A stretch of DNA of 64,000 nt. Origin: Gammaproteobacteria bacterium (lineage in GTDB: Bacteria > Pseudomonadota > Gammaproteobacteria > Nevskiales > Nevskiaceae). Position 1 is the stretch's first letter, and every line of letters begins with the position of its first letter. The notes beneath the pieces were generated by a model, which saw only the letters and a list, made by a program, of their open reading frames with translations, was not told the DNA's origin and ran no database searches. Positions 8,612-18,756 of this stretch are shown here, in pieces. Location: NCBI GenBank assembly GCA_026398875.1, contig JAPLSB010000009.1, forward strand, positions 265,547 through 329,546, written 5' to 3'. The position numbers and the translations under genes are program-made.

Positions 8612-8708
8612 CTCGCGCGAAAGCGCAAGGACGCCAACAAAAGCAAAACGCGCTTTGGAACGTCCTGGTCGCCGAGTTGTTCCTTCGCGTCCTTGCGCCT
8701 TTGCGTGA
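8612..8708. repeat. Inverted repeat around GCGCAAGGACGC
   Basis: The left arm (about 8612-8640, containing AAGCGCAAGGACGCCAA) is matched by an inverted right arm (about 8677-8708, containing TTCGCGTCCTTGCGCCTTTG). Such CGCAAAGGCGCAAGGACGC repeats are dispersed in many proteobacterial genomes. It fills the gap between ibaG and murA and could terminate or stabilise the upstream transcript. Confidence 0.65.
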
Positions 8709-8738
8709 GTCGCGGTTTCGCTGATTCAAGAGAGTTGA

Positions 8739-9998
<1,260 letters not shown>

Positions 9999-10024
9999 TG
10001 AACGGCGGGCAGCGCGGCCAGTCG

Positions 10025-11119
10025 ATGCTGCGGATCGCGGCGACGCTGCTGCTCGCGATGGCCAGCGGCATCGCCGCTGCCGCAGCCGCGAAGCCGGTCA
10101 CGCCAGCCGCTGCCGGCTTCAGGATCGACACGGTCAGCGCACCGCGCCGTGGCGGCGGCGAGCAGCGCTTTCCGAAGCTCGCCGATGCCGGCAAGGCCGC
10201 CCGCGCGATCAACCTGTTCCTGTACTCGGTCGAGCTGCAGACGCAGCCCGGCAAGGACGGCAAGGCCGTGTTCGCCGGACTGCCGCCGTCGACGCTCGGC
10301 ATCGACTACCAGGTGTCCGGCAACACGGCGCGCCTGCTGTCGATGCGGATCGAGCGCATCGAAGCCAGCCGCGTGCGCCACCCGCGCGGTCGTGGCTGGA
10401 CCTTCGATGCCGGCAGCGGCCGGCCGATCAGCCAGGCCGACCTGTTCAGCGCCGAAGGCTACGGACGCTTGCGTCAGCGCGTGGCCATGCTGCGTGTGCA
10501 GCGCATCCGCACGCTGCAACAGACGCTGGCGCGCGACAGCGGCGATGAAAATGCCGCCGCCGAAACGCTGGCGATCTACGACGACTGCCTCGACACGATC
10601 CGTGGCGACACGCTGACCGACGACGAGCTGTTCATCGGCGCCGATCACTTGGCGCTCGAACACGGCGACTGCGCCGTGGGTGACGACCTCGACTACGACG
10701 TGCTACGGCCGCTGCGCGTGGAGATTCCGTTGGCCGATCTCGCTGCCGATCTCAACGACTATGGCCGTTGCCTGCTGCTCGGCACCGGCACAGCGCCCTG
10801 CGCCGCCCCCGCGAAAGAGGGCCCGCAGCCCGGCAGCTATGCCGGCACGATCGGCAAGCGGCCGGTCACCGTCGTGTTCGAGCGCCGCTACGACGGCGAT
10901 CGCATCAGCGGCAGCTACGTGCTGGATGGCCGCTATCACCGGCTTGAGGGCCGCACGCAGCGCGACGGCAAGGCCAAGCTTTACGAGACCGGCGCCAGCA
11001 GCGATGAGCTGATCTGCGAGTTCACGCTGTTCACCAAGGCCGATGGCAGCATCGACGGCACTTGGCGCTCATTGGCAGAAAGCCAGCTGCAACCGCTGGC
11101 GCTCAAGCCGCTGCGCTGA
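10025..11119 (+). CDS. Uncharacterised exported protein
   Basis: I do not recognise this gene. From the ATG at 10025 the product (364 residues) has a clean signal peptide (MLRIAATLLLAMASGIAAAAA), so a periplasmic location is likely. A GTG at 9998 overlapping the murA stop would add nine residues and is the alternative start. The mature part has a GGGEQRFPKLADAGKAARAINLFL segment and an acidic middle (ETLAIYDDCLDTIRGDTLTDDELFIGAD). It ends in a beta-rich domain (GSYAGTIGKRPVTVVFE...GSYVLDGRYHRLEGR) that resembles a small lipocalin-like or DUF3298-like fold by eye only. It is cotranscribed with murA if anything. Confidence 0.7.
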   Translation: MLRIAATLLLAMASGIAAAAAAKPVTPAAAGFRIDTVSAPRRGGGEQRFPKLADAGKAARAINLFLYSVELQTQPGKDGKAVFAGLPPSTLGIDYQVSGNTARLLSMRIERIEASRVRHPRGRGWTFDAGSGRPISQADLFSAEGYGRLRQRVAMLRVQRIRTLQQTLARDSGDENAAAETLAIYDDCLDTIRGDTLTDDELFIGADHLALEHGDCAVGDDLDYDVLRPLRVEIPLADLAADLNDYGRCLLLGTGTAPCAAPAKEGPQPGSYAGTIGKRPVTVVFERRYDGDRISGSYVLDGRYHRLEGRTQRDGKAKLYETGASSDELICEFTLFTKADGSIDGTWRSLAESQLQPLALKPLR

Positions 11120-11139
11120 GCGCCCTTCTTCATTTCCCG

Positions 11140-11160
11140 CAGGCCGTTCGACGCGGCCTG
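11140..11160 (+). terminator. Possible terminator hairpin
   Basis: CAGGCCG and CGGCCTG form a 7-base-pair stem with a 7-base loop, 20 bases after the exported-protein stop. Only a weak T-containing stretch (TCTG) follows, so termination strength is uncertain. Confidence 0.4.
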
Positions 11161-11237
11161 TCTGACCGTGCTGCGGCGTTGGCCGTAAGCTTCGCCACCG
11201 CAACGCCGTGACCCGGCGCCCCTGGAGCAAGACCCCG

Positions 11238-12956
11238 ATGGAAACCACCCCGCAGGCCCAGCTGGCCGTGCTGATCGACGCCGACAACGCCAACGCCAAG
11301 CGCATCGACGGCCTGCTGGCCGAAGTCGCCAAGTACGGCCGCGCCACCACCAAGCGCGCCTATGGCGACTGGACCAACACCCACCTCGGCAGCTGGAAGC
11401 AGACGCTGGCCCGCCACGCGATCCAGCCGATGCAGCAGTTCAGCAACACGCGCGGCAAGAACTCGACCGACTCGGCGCTGATCATCGACGCGATGGATCT
11501 GCTCTACACCGAGCGCTTCGACGGCTTCTGCATCGTGTCGTCGGATTCCGACTTCACTCGCCTGGCGTCGCGCATCCGCGAAGCCGGCCTGACCGTCTAC
11601 GGCTTCGGCGAGCGCAAGACGCCGCAACCGTTCGTGCGTGCCTGCGACCGTTTCATCTTCGTTGAAGTGCTGGGCCAGACCGAGGGCGACGACGAAGCCG
11701 CTGCCGAAGCGCCCGCCCGCCCGGCTGCCGCGCCGCCGCGTGCCGCAGGCGATCGTGGCGGCCGTCCGCCGCAGAACGGTCGCAATCCGCAGCCGGCGCC
11801 GGCCGCCGCTGGCGCACCGGTCAATGGCAACGGTTCCGCCGCTGGTGCCGCCCCGCGCCCGGCGCAGCCGTCAGCCGACAAGCCTTCCGAAAACGGTGCC
11901 GTTGGCAGCGAACGTCCAGCGGCGGTTCCGCGCGGCGCGCCGATCGATGATCCGGCGCTGCTGAATCCGCTGCGTGCTGCAGTCGCCGATGCCTGTGACG
12001 AAGACGGCTGGGCCGGTCTTGGTGCGGTCGGCAGCCTGCTCGGCAAGCGGATGCCGGAATTCGATCCGCGCAACTACGGCCGCAAGAAGCTCAGCGACCT
12101 GTTCGCGGCGATCGCGATCTTCGAAGTCGTCGAGCGCGGCGAACCCGGCCGTTCGCGGGCGCTGTTCGTGCGCGAGAAGCGGGATCGTGATGGCGGCGAG
12201 ATCGCCGTCGAAGCCGCAGCGGTGCATCAGCAGGACGCCATCGTCGAGGCCAGGCCGGAAGCCGCTGCTGCCGCGCCGGCATCGGTTACGCCGGCGAACG
12301 CGCCGCGACCGGCACCGCCCCGTCACGAGCCGCGTCACGAGCCGCGCCCGCCGCAGCATCAGCATCAGCCGCGCCCCGCGCAGGGCCCGAAGCCGCAGCA
12401 GCAGGGTCCGCGTCCCGCGCGCCCGGCGCTGCAGGGTCTGCCGGCCGAACCGACCGACGAGGAGCTGAAGGCGCTGGCCGGTGCCGGCTGGGCGCCGCGT
12501 CGCGATGATCGCCGGCCGACCTGGGCCGTGACCCCGGTGCCGATCCTGCCGACGGCCGCCGCGCCGGTCGTCACGGCGCCGCCGCAGGCGGAACCGGTTG
12601 CGGCCGTGGTGCCGGCACCCGCTCCGTCGCCGGTGGCTGCAGCGCCTGAGCCCAAGGCGGAAGACGTCGCCCCGGCCGCTGTCGTCGCCGAAGCGGCCGA
12701 GCGCAAGCCGGCGGCCCGCAAGCCCGCGGTGAAGAAGGCGGCGACGCCGAAGCCGGCAGCCGCCGACGTTCCCGCAGTGGCCAAGGCGAAGAAGGCCGCA
12801 GCGACGCCTGCGCCGGCGGCGAAGAAAGCCGCTGCCGCGCCGAAGCCCGCTGCTGCTCCGGCAGCCAAGCCCGCCAAGCCCGCCAAGCCCGCGGCATCAG
12901 CCGCAGGGGAAGCGCCAAAGCGGCGCAGCCGCGCAGCCAAGCCGGCCGCAGAGTGA
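11238..12956 (+). CDS. NYN-domain (LabA/LOTUS-type) RNA-binding protein with H1-like tail
   Basis: The 572-residue product starts METTPQAQLAVLIDADNANA. The N-terminal NYN (PIN-like) domain (about 1-150) keeps acidic residues IDADN, STDSALIID and VSSDSDFTRLASRI, as expected of a metal-dependent nuclease fold. An OST-HTH/LOTUS-like segment follows at about 240-310 (LRAAVADACDEDGWAGLGAVGSL...FDPRNYGRKKLSDLFAAI). The rest is low-complexity: Pro/His/Gln-rich, then Ala-Lys-Pro repeats of histone H1/AlgP type at the C-terminus, including three tandem AKP units encoded by a 9-base repeat at 12864-12890. NYN-LOTUS proteins are thought to act on RNA. I chose the ATG at 11238 because homology begins there; GTG at 11208 is possible. 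Confidence 0.85.
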   Translation: METTPQAQLAVLIDADNANAKRIDGLLAEVAKYGRATTKRAYGDWTNTHLGSWKQTLARHAIQPMQQFSNTRGKNSTDSALIIDAMDLLYTERFDGFCIVSSDSDFTRLASRIREAGLTVYGFGERKTPQPFVRACDRFIFVEVLGQTEGDDEAAAEAPARPAAAPPRAAGDRGGRPPQNGRNPQPAPAAAGAPVNGNGSAAGAAPRPAQPSADKPSENGAVGSERPAAVPRGAPIDDPALLNPLRAAVADACDEDGWAGLGAVGSLLGKRMPEFDPRNYGRKKLSDLFAAIAIFEVVERGEPGRSRALFVREKRDRDGGEIAVEAAAVHQQDAIVEARPEAAAAAPASVTPANAPRPAPPRHEPRHEPRPPQHQHQPRPAQGPKPQQQGPRPARPALQGLPAEPTDEELKALAGAGWAPRRDDRRPTWAVTPVPILPTAAAPVVTAPPQAEPVAAVVPAPAPSPVAAAPEPKAEDVAPAAVVAEAAERKPAARKPAVKKAATPKPAAADVPAVAKAKKAAATPAPAAKKAAAAPKPAAAPAAKPAKPAKPAASAAGEAPKRRSRAAKPAAE

Positions 12957-12961
12957 GCTTG

Positions 12962-12990
12962 CGGCGGGCCGCCGAATCGTCGGCCCGCCG
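12962..12990 (+). terminator. Strong hairpin after NYN gene
   Basis: A perfect 10-base-pair stem (CGGCGGGCCG with CGGCCCGCCG) with a 9-base loop lies a few bases after the stop. There is no U-tract, so it may be a 3' stability element rather than a classic intrinsic terminator. Confidence 0.45.
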
Positions 12991-13102
12991 GTCGTGCTGA
13001 TCTCGCATGTTCCGATCGTGACGTCAGATCGGTGACTACATTTCTTGCGTCGAAGCGAATATGAGGGCACGCTCGGGTGACTTCAGTCGCCGGAGCGTCC
13101 AC

Positions 13103-13375
13103 ATGCAGCCCACTTCGATTCAGGTTCGCGAGTTCAAGGCGCGGCTGTCGCATTACCTGGCGCTGGCCGGCAAGGGCCAGCCACTGCGCATTCGCGCGCA
13201 CAGCACGGTGATCGCGCAGGTCACCGGTGTTCCTGCGGAATCGCCGGATCGCCTGTCGAACTGGCTGCTGTCCGGCGCTGCGACCTGGTCCGGCGGCAAG
13301 CCGGCCGGCGTTGCGCAGCGCCTGAGTGCAGGTGCAGGCGAACTCGCCGGGCAGGTGCTCGACGATCGCGGCTGA
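13103..13375 (+). CDS. Phd/VapB-type antitoxin
   Basis: The 90-residue product has the Phd/YefM-like start TSIQVREFKARLSHYLALAGKGQPLRIRAHSTVIAQVTGVP, followed by a toxin-binding tail (LSNWLLSGAATWSGGKPAG...). It lies 7 bases upstream of a PIN-domain toxin gene, the standard antitoxin-first order. The N-terminal domain is expected to bind the operon's own promoter. I start it at the ATG at 13103; the ATG at 13061 would add 14 unconserved residues. Confidence 0.85.
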   Translation: MQPTSIQVREFKARLSHYLALAGKGQPLRIRAHSTVIAQVTGVPAESPDRLSNWLLSGAATWSGGKPAGVAQRLSAGAGELAGQVLDDRG

Positions 13376-13382
13376 ATCGCGG

Positions 13383-13820
13383 GTGATCGCGTTCTTCGAT
13401 ACCTCCGCGCTGGTCAAGCTGTACATCGACGAGGCGCACAGCGAGGCCACGCGCCGCCTGCTCGCAGAAATCCGCATCGCTGCCGTTTGCCGCATCGCCT
13501 GGGCCGAAGCGCATGCGGCGTTCTCGCGACGCGCCCGGGAGCGCCCGGAAGATCGTGCGGCACTCGATCTCGCCCGCCGGCAACTGACAGAGGACTGGCC
13601 GCATTTTCTGGTTGTCGATGCCACCCAGGCAGTCGTCGCCCGTGCGGCCGACTACGCCGATCTGTTTGCGTTGCGCGCCTACGACAGCGTGCAACTGGCG
13701 GCAGCACACGAAACCCTGATCGGCAGTGGCGAGGCGGTGCAGTTCGCCTGCTTCGACCATCGACTCAACAAGGCGGCAGCCGTGCTCGGGCTGGGCGCGC
13801 CGTTCGCGGCGATCAGCTGA
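13383..13820 (+). CDS. vapC: PIN-domain toxin, VapC family
   Basis: The 145-residue product starts at a GTG: VIAFFDTSALVKLYIDEAHS. The acidic PIN residues are visible as Asp in FFDTSALVK, Glu in IAWAEAHAAF and Asp in LRAYDSVQLAAAH, near the end CFDHRLNKAA. VapC toxins are RNases that cleave tRNA or rRNA and are neutralised by the adjacent antitoxin. Its 3' end overlaps the convergent eutC stop by 8 bases. Confidence 0.88.
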   Translation: MIAFFDTSALVKLYIDEAHSEATRRLLAEIRIAAVCRIAWAEAHAAFSRRARERPEDRAALDLARRQLTEDWPHFLVVDATQAVVARAADYADLFALRAYDSVQLAAAHETLIGSGEAVQFACFDHRLNKAAAVLGLGAPFAAIS

Positions 13821-14595
13821 TCGGCAGCTGCGGCGGTGTCGCTTCGCCGAATCCCAAGGCCACGCCGCTGATCCCTGCCGTCAGAGACGCGCGGATCAGT
13901 GCCGCGAGCTGCGTCGCAGCCGTGTCATAGCCCAAGCCTTCCGGCCGGATGTTCGACAGGCAGTTGCGTTGCGCATCGGTGGTGCCGGGCTGCGGCGCCC
14001 AGGTGATGTAGGCGCCGAGGCTGTCGGGTGCGCTCAAGCCCGGCCGCTCGCCGATCAGGCTGACCACCAGCCGGGCGCCGAGTGCTATCGCCACGGCATC
14101 GGCCAGCGCCACGCGGGCCTGGGTGGCGATCACCAGCGGGCCGATCTGCAGGCCTTGCAGCCGGGGCAGCGTCTCGCGCAGCAGCGGTAGCGCGTGGCGC
14201 TGCGCAGCCGTTGCCGACAAGCCATCGGCGATCACCAACAGCAGGTCCGGCGGCGGCGTCATCGGCTTCAGCGCAGCGGCTGACGCGGCATCGAGCCGCC
14301 GACCCCAATCGGGCCGAGCCAGATAGGCGGCGCGGTTCGCGGCCGCGCTGCGCACCTCGACGATCGGCAGGCCGAACGTGGCCAGATCGGCGCGCAGCGC
14401 GGCGATGTCGAGGCTGGCGTGCACGGCATCGCGCGCCTGCGCGTGGGCGATCCCGAAGGCGAGCAGTTCCCGGGTCGGCAGCGATGCGCCGCTGCGCCCG
14501 AGCGCGATGCGCGCAGGCGTGTGCACGCGCAGCGCATGCCAGGGATCGGCGGACGTCGCGGGCGCGTGCTGTTGTTCGTCGGTCGTCAGGTTCAT
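13813..14595 (-). CDS. eutC: Ethanolamine ammonia-lyase small subunit
   Basis: The 260-residue EutC has DPWHALRVHTPARIALGRSGASLPT near the N-terminus, PDLLLVIADGLSATA, ARLVVSLIGERPGLSAPDSLGAYITWAP and the C-terminal NCLSNIRPEGL typical of the cobalamin-contacting small subunit. With EutB it forms the adenosylcobalamin-dependent enzyme that splits ethanolamine to acetaldehyde and ammonia. It overlaps eutB by 4 bases. No microcompartment or EutA reactivase genes are adjacent. Confidence 0.95.
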   Translation of the reverse strand: MNLTTDEQQHAPATSADPWHALRVHTPARIALGRSGASLPTRELLAFGIAHAQARDAVHASLDIAALRADLATFGLPIVEVRSAAANRAAYLARPDWGRRLDAASAAALKPMTPPPDLLLVIADGLSATAAQRHALPLLRETLPRLQGLQIGPLVIATQARVALADAVAIALGARLVVSLIGERPGLSAPDSLGAYITWAPQPGTTDAQRNCLSNIRPEGLGYDTAATQLAALIRASLTAGISGVALGFGEATPPQLPIS

Positions 14596-15983
14596 CGGCG
14601 CAGGTCCGCGATCAGCTTGGCGAACGGCAGCGAGGCCAGCTGGGTGCTGTCCCGAAGGCGGCCGTGCGCATCGATCAGCTGGTGGTGCAGCAGCCAGTCC
14701 TCGAACTCCGGCGCATGGCGCAGGTTCAAGCTTTCACGCAGCGCCAGGCCATCGTGAAAGCTGGTGCTCTGGTAGCCGAGCATCACATCGTCGGCGCCCG
14801 GCACGCCCATCACGAAATTGACGCCGGCGGCGCCGAGCAGGGTCAGCAGCGTGTCCATGTCGTCCTGATCGGCTTCGGCGTGGTTGGTGTAGCAGACGTC
14901 GACACCCATCGGCAGCCCGATCAGCTTGCCGCAGAAGTGGTCCTCGAGCCCGGCGCGAATGATCTGCTTGCCGTCGTACAGATACTCCGGGCCGATGAAG
15001 CCGACCACGGAGTTGACCAGCAGCGGCGCAAAGGCCCGGCAGACCGCGTAGGCGCGCGTCTCGCAGGTCTGCTGGTCGAGACCGTGATGAGCATTGGCGG
15101 ACAGGGCCGCGCCCTGGCCGGTCTCGAAGTACATGACGTTGCTGCCGGCGCTGCCGCGCTTCAGGCTCAGGCCGGCCTCATGTGCTTCGCGCAGCAGTGC
15201 CAGCGACACGCCGAAGCTGCGATTCAGCGCCTCGCTGCCGCCGACCGACTGGAATACCAGATCCACTGGCGCACCGGCCTCAATCGCTTCGATCTGCCGG
15301 GTGACGTGGGCCAGCACGCACGACTGCGTCGGAATGCCGTGGCGGTCGATCAGATGGTCGAGCATGTTCCACAGCGCGCGCAGCCGGGCCGGATCGTCGC
15401 TGGCCGGGTTGATGCCGATGCAGGCATCGCCGGCGCCGTACAGCAGGCCATCGAGCGTCGACGCGAGGATGCCGCGCGGATCGTCGGACGGATGGTTCGG
15501 CTGCAGCCGGATCGCCAGCCGGCCCGGCAGGCCGATCGTCGAGCGGAACGCGGTGACCACGCGGATCTTGCGGGCCGCAAGGATCAGATCCTGGTTGCGC
15601 ATCAGCTTCGACACCGCAGCGGCCATTTCCGGCGTCACGCCGGGTGCCAGTGCCGCCAGCACTGCGGTGGTCGCCTGCGGCGACAGCAGCCAGTCGCGGA
15701 AGCCGCCGACCGTCAGGCTGGCGATCGGTGCGAACGCTGCCGCGTCATGCGTATCGACGATCAGCCGCGTGACTTCGTCGTGCTCGTAGGCAATCAGCGC
15801 ATGGTCGAGAAAGGCGCGCAGCGGCAGGTCGGCCAGCGCCAGCCGGGCGGCCATGCGCTCCTCCGCCGATACCGCAGCGACGCCGGCCAGCGCATCGCCG
15901 GAGCGGAACGGCGAAGCCTTGGCCAGCAGCTCGCCAAGGCTGGCGAAGACGTGGCTGTGAATGCCGATGCGGGCGCGGTACAT
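14592..15983 (-). CDS. eutB: Ethanolamine ammonia-lyase large subunit
   Basis: The 463-residue EutB matches the family length (about 453-467). Motifs include FRSGDALAGVAA, LGLDQQTCETRAYAVCRAFAPLLVNSVVGFIGPEYLYDGKQIIRAGLEDHFCGKLIGLPMG and VNFVMGVPGADDVMLGYQSTSFHD. It is the catalytic TIM-barrel subunit. The pair is probably for use of ethanolamine as nitrogen or carbon source without a microcompartment. A GST gene lies 3 bases upstream on the same strand and could be cotranscribed. Confidence 0.96.
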   Translation of the reverse strand: MYRARIGIHSHVFASLGELLAKASPFRSGDALAGVAAVSAEERMAARLALADLPLRAFLDHALIAYEHDEVTRLIVDTHDAAAFAPIASLTVGGFRDWLLSPQATTAVLAALAPGVTPEMAAAVSKLMRNQDLILAARKIRVVTAFRSTIGLPGRLAIRLQPNHPSDDPRGILASTLDGLLYGAGDACIGINPASDDPARLRALWNMLDHLIDRHGIPTQSCVLAHVTRQIEAIEAGAPVDLVFQSVGGSEALNRSFGVSLALLREAHEAGLSLKRGSAGSNVMYFETGQGAALSANAHHGLDQQTCETRAYAVCRAFAPLLVNSVVGFIGPEYLYDGKQIIRAGLEDHFCGKLIGLPMGVDVCYTNHAEADQDDMDTLLTLLGAAGVNFVMGVPGADDVMLGYQSTSFHDGLALRESLNLRHAPEFEDWLLHHQLIDAHGRLRDSTQLASLPFAKLIADLRR

Positions 15984-15986
15984 CGC

Positions 15987-16649
15987 TCAGGGGGCGGATG
16001 GGGGATCGGAATACGGCTCGTCGGCCACAACCCATTCGGTTTCGGCGGCGGCTGCGGCGTTCCACTCGATCATCGCCGGCAGCGATTGCAGCTGCGCGAC
16101 ATAGGCCGCGCAGGCCGGCGGCAGCGCTATCGCATAGGTGACGAAGCGCGACGTCACCGGCGCGTACATCGCGTCGGCAATCGTGAACTGGCCGAACAGG
16201 AACGGGCCGCCGCTGGCGGCGAGCGCGTCGTCCCACAGCGCGCTGATGCGGGCGACATCGGCGAGTGCATCGGCCGTGTGGCCGCGACCCGGATGACGAC
16301 TGCGGCAATTCATCGGCATCGCGCTGCGCAGGGCGGCAAAGCCGCTGTGCATCTCGGCGCTGATGGCGCGGGCCCGGGCGCGCTGCGCGGCATCGGCGGG
16401 CCACAGCCGGGTTTCGGGAAAACGCTCGGCCAGGTATTCGCAGATCGCCAGCGAATCCCAGATCGTCAGGCTGCCATCGATCAGCACCGGCACCCGGCCG
16501 GCAGGAGATGCGGCCAGCATCCGCGCCTTCGAATCCGGCTGGTCGAGCGGGATGCGCTGCTCTTCGAACGGAATGCCGGCCATCCGCAGCGCCAGCCACG
16601 GCCGCAGCGACCACGACGAGTAATTCTTGTTGCCAATGACCAGTTTCAC
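15987..16649 (-). CDS. Glutathione S-transferase family protein
   Basis: The 220-residue product starts at a GTG ([25 protein letters not shown]). It has a thioredoxin-like N-terminal domain with the Ser-containing motif [10 protein letters not shown], the cis-Pro/SNAIL region [28 protein letters not shown], and an all-alpha C-terminal domain with [11 protein letters not shown]. This is the YfcF-like/zeta-adjacent GST group by eye. The GTG start is set by homology, since the longer frame upstream is unrelated. The function is probably conjugation or reduction of an electrophile. It lies 3 bases before eutB. Confidence 0.88.
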   Translation of the reverse strand: MKLVIGNKNYSSWSLRPWLALRMAGIPFEEQRIPLDQPDSKARMLAASPAGRVPVLIDGSLTIWDSLAICEYLAERFPETRLWPADAAQRARARAISAEMHSGFAALRSAMPMNCRSRHPGRGHTADALADVARISALWDDALAASGGPFLFGQFTIADAMYAPVTSRFVTYAIALPPACAAYVAQLQSLPAMIEWNAAAAAETEWVVADEPYSDPPSAP

Positions 16650-16725
16650 CGCCGATTTCCCAAGGTGTTCGCGACCCCGAGCCTGCGGGGTCACCGATAG
16701 GGACGCAAGCCCCGGCGGCGGCGCG

Positions 16726-16731
16726 TAAAAT
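16726..16731 (+). promoter_or_regulatory. -10-like box (TAAAAT) for hisGD
   Basis: TAAAAT lies about 32 bases upstream of the hisG ATG in the gap to the divergent GST gene, a sensible distance for a short leader. No good -35 is evident and no His-rich leader peptide attenuator is seen. Confidence 0.4.
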
Positions 16732-16762
16732 CGTGTTCCTTCCTGCTGCCCGCGACACCACC

Positions 16763-17410
16763 ATGACTGCCTTGACGCTGGCCCTGTCGAAGGGCCGCAT
16801 CCTCGACGACTGCCTGCCGCTGCTGAAGGCTGCCGGCATCGCGCCCGCCGTCGATGCCGGTCGCCTGCTGCGGATTCCGACCGAAGACCCCGGCGTCGAA
16901 CTGCTGGAAGTGCGGCCGACTGACGTGCCGACCTATGTCGAATACGGCGCTGCCGATCTTGGCATCGTCGGCAAGGACATCCTGCTGGAGCACGGGGGTG
17001 GCGCGCTGTACGAGCCGCTGGATCTGGGCTTCGCAACCTGCCGGCTCAGCGTGGCCACCCGCAATGATTCGCCGCTGGTCAGCAACCCGCGCCACAGCTT
17101 CGGCCGCCGTCTGCGGGTCTGCACGAAGTACCCGGAAACCACGCGCCGCTTCTATGCCTCGCGCGGCGAGCAGGTCGAGGTGATCAAGCTGTATGGCTCG
17201 ATGGAACTCGGGCCACTGGTGGGACTGTCCGACGTGATCGTCGATCTGGTCGCCACTGGCGGCACGCTGCGCGCGAACGGTCTGGTCGAGATCGAAACCA
17301 TCTACACCTCCACCGCGCGACTGGTGGTCAACAAGGCCGCGATGAAGATGAAGCACAGCGCGATCCGCTCGCTTCTTGATCGTCTGGCCGGAGCCGTTGC
17401 CGATGCTTGA
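16763..17410 (+). CDS. hisG: ATP phosphoribosyltransferase, short form
   Basis: The 215-residue HisG catalyses the first step of histidine synthesis, ATP + PRPP to PR-ATP. It lacks the C-terminal regulatory domain of the long form, so a HisZ partner elsewhere is expected. Motifs: [51 protein letters not shown] and the PRPP loop [15 protein letters not shown]. The start is the ATG at 16763 giving [12 protein letters not shown]. It overlaps hisD by 8 bases. Confidence 0.96.
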   Translation: MTALTLALSKGRILDDCLPLLKAAGIAPAVDAGRLLRIPTEDPGVELLEVRPTDVPTYVEYGAADLGIVGKDILLEHGGGALYEPLDLGFATCRLSVATRNDSPLVSNPRHSFGRRLRVCTKYPETTRRFYASRGEQVEVIKLYGSMELGPLVGLSDVIVDLVATGGTLRANGLVEIETIYTSTARLVVNKAAMKMKHSAIRSLLDRLAGAVADA

Positions 17411-18698
17411 GATTGCCCGTCTTGATTCCTGCGCTGCCGACTTCGACCAGAAGCTTGGCGCGCTGCTCGACCGTGCGCCGGAAGCCGACCCGAAGGTCAC
17501 GGCCGTGGTCGCCGACATCATCGCGGCGATCCGCGCCCGCGGTGACGACGCACTGGTCGAATACACCAATCGCTTCGATCGCCGCAGCATCGCTTCCGCC
17601 GCCGAACTGGAGATTCCCAAGGCCGCGCGTGCAGCCGCCTGGCAGTCGCTGGACCCGAAGCTGAAGGCGGCGCTGGAAGCGGCCGCCGAGCGGATTCGCG
17701 CCTACGCGCAGCGCCAGAAGCTCGAAGGCTGGGAATTCACCGATGCCGACGGCAACCGCCTCGGCCAGAAGGTGACGCCGATGGACCGCGCCGGCCTGTA
17801 TGTGCCCGGCGGCAAGGCGGCATATCCATCGAGCGTGCTGATGAACGCGATTCCAGCCAAGGTGGCCGGCGTCGGCGAACTGGTGATGGTGGTCCCGGCC
17901 GGTGATGGTGTGGTCAATCCGGTGGTGCTGGGTGCCGCGCATCTGGCCGGTGTCGATCGCGTGTTCACGATCGGTGGTGCGCAGGCCGTCGCTGCACTGG
18001 CCTACGGTACGCAGACGATTCCGGCGGTCGACAAGATCGTTGGTCCCGGCAACTCGTATGTCGCCGCAGCCAAGCGGCTGGTATTCGGCAAGGTCGGCAT
18101 CGACTCCATTGCCGGCCCGAGTGAAATCGTCGTGATCGCCGATGGCCAGACCGATCCACGCTGGATCGCGATGGATCTGTTCAGCCAGGCCGAGCATGAC
18201 GAAGTGGCGCAGAGCATCCTGATCGCGCCGGATGCGGCCTATCTCGACGCGGTGTTCGCGGCGATGAACGCGCGGCTCGCCGAACTGCCGCGCGCCGATA
18301 TCGTTCGCCAGTCGATCGCCGGACGCGGTGCGCTGATCTTGGTACGCGGTCTTGCCGAAGCGGCGGAAGTCTCCAATCGCATTGCGCCGGAGCATCTGGA
18401 GTTGTCGGTTGCGGATCCGCGCCACTTGCTGGAGTCCATCCAGCACGCCGGTGCGGTGTTTCTGGGCCGCTACACGCCCGAAGCCTTTGGCGATTACTGC
18501 GCCGGGCCGAACCATGTGTTGCCGACGTCGCGGGCCGCGCGCTTCAGCAATCCACTCGGCGTCTACGAATTCCAGAAGCGCTCCAGCCTGATCGAGATCT
18601 CTCCGAACGGCGCCAAGCGGCTGGCCGATATCGCCGGCACCATCGCCGACGCCGAAGGCCTGCAGGCGCACGCGGCGAGTGCGCGCGATCGCGGTTGA
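17403..18698 (+). CDS. hisD: Histidinol dehydrogenase
   Basis: The 431-residue Zn enzyme oxidises L-histidinol to L-histidine in the last two pathway steps. Signatures: [56 protein letters not shown] (metal and substrate His), the catalytic pair in IAPEHLEL, and [19 protein letters not shown]. It starts at the ATG inside the end of hisG, so the two are coupled. The usual next gene hisC is not found downstream here. Confidence 0.97.
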   Translation: MLEIARLDSCAADFDQKLGALLDRAPEADPKVTAVVADIIAAIRARGDDALVEYTNRFDRRSIASAAELEIPKAARAAAWQSLDPKLKAALEAAAERIRAYAQRQKLEGWEFTDADGNRLGQKVTPMDRAGLYVPGGKAAYPSSVLMNAIPAKVAGVGELVMVVPAGDGVVNPVVLGAAHLAGVDRVFTIGGAQAVAALAYGTQTIPAVDKIVGPGNSYVAAAKRLVFGKVGIDSIAGPSEIVVIADGQTDPRWIAMDLFSQAEHDEVAQSILIAPDAAYLDAVFAAMNARLAELPRADIVRQSIAGRGALILVRGLAEAAEVSNRIAPEHLELSVADPRHLLESIQHAGAVFLGRYTPEAFGDYCAGPNHVLPTSRAARFSNPLGVYEFQKRSSLIEISPNGAKRLADIAGTIADAEGLQAHAASARDRG

Positions 18699-18734
18699 GC
18701 GGACCCGGCATCAGGAAATATTTATGGACTCCAC

Positions 18735-18756
18735 TGCTGTGAACAGGTTCACAGCA
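18735..18756. promoter_or_regulatory. CRP/Vfr-type operator palindrome
   Basis: A perfect 22-base palindrome with arms TGCTGTGAAC and GTTCACAGCA and a central AG contains the full CRP consensus TGTGA-N6-TCACA at 18738-18753. It is centred about 118 bases upstream of the comEA-like start. It lies in the gap after hisD, so it most likely serves the downstream gene. Confidence 0.75.

Noticed and set aside
12700..12950. Short tandem repeats that might be a CRISPR or minisatellite array
   Set aside because: They encode the Ala-Lys-Pro tail of the NYN protein; there are no unique spacers.
14082..16700. 872-residue open frame on the plus strand
   Set aside because: Antisense shadow of eutC, eutB and the GST, produced by high GC content.
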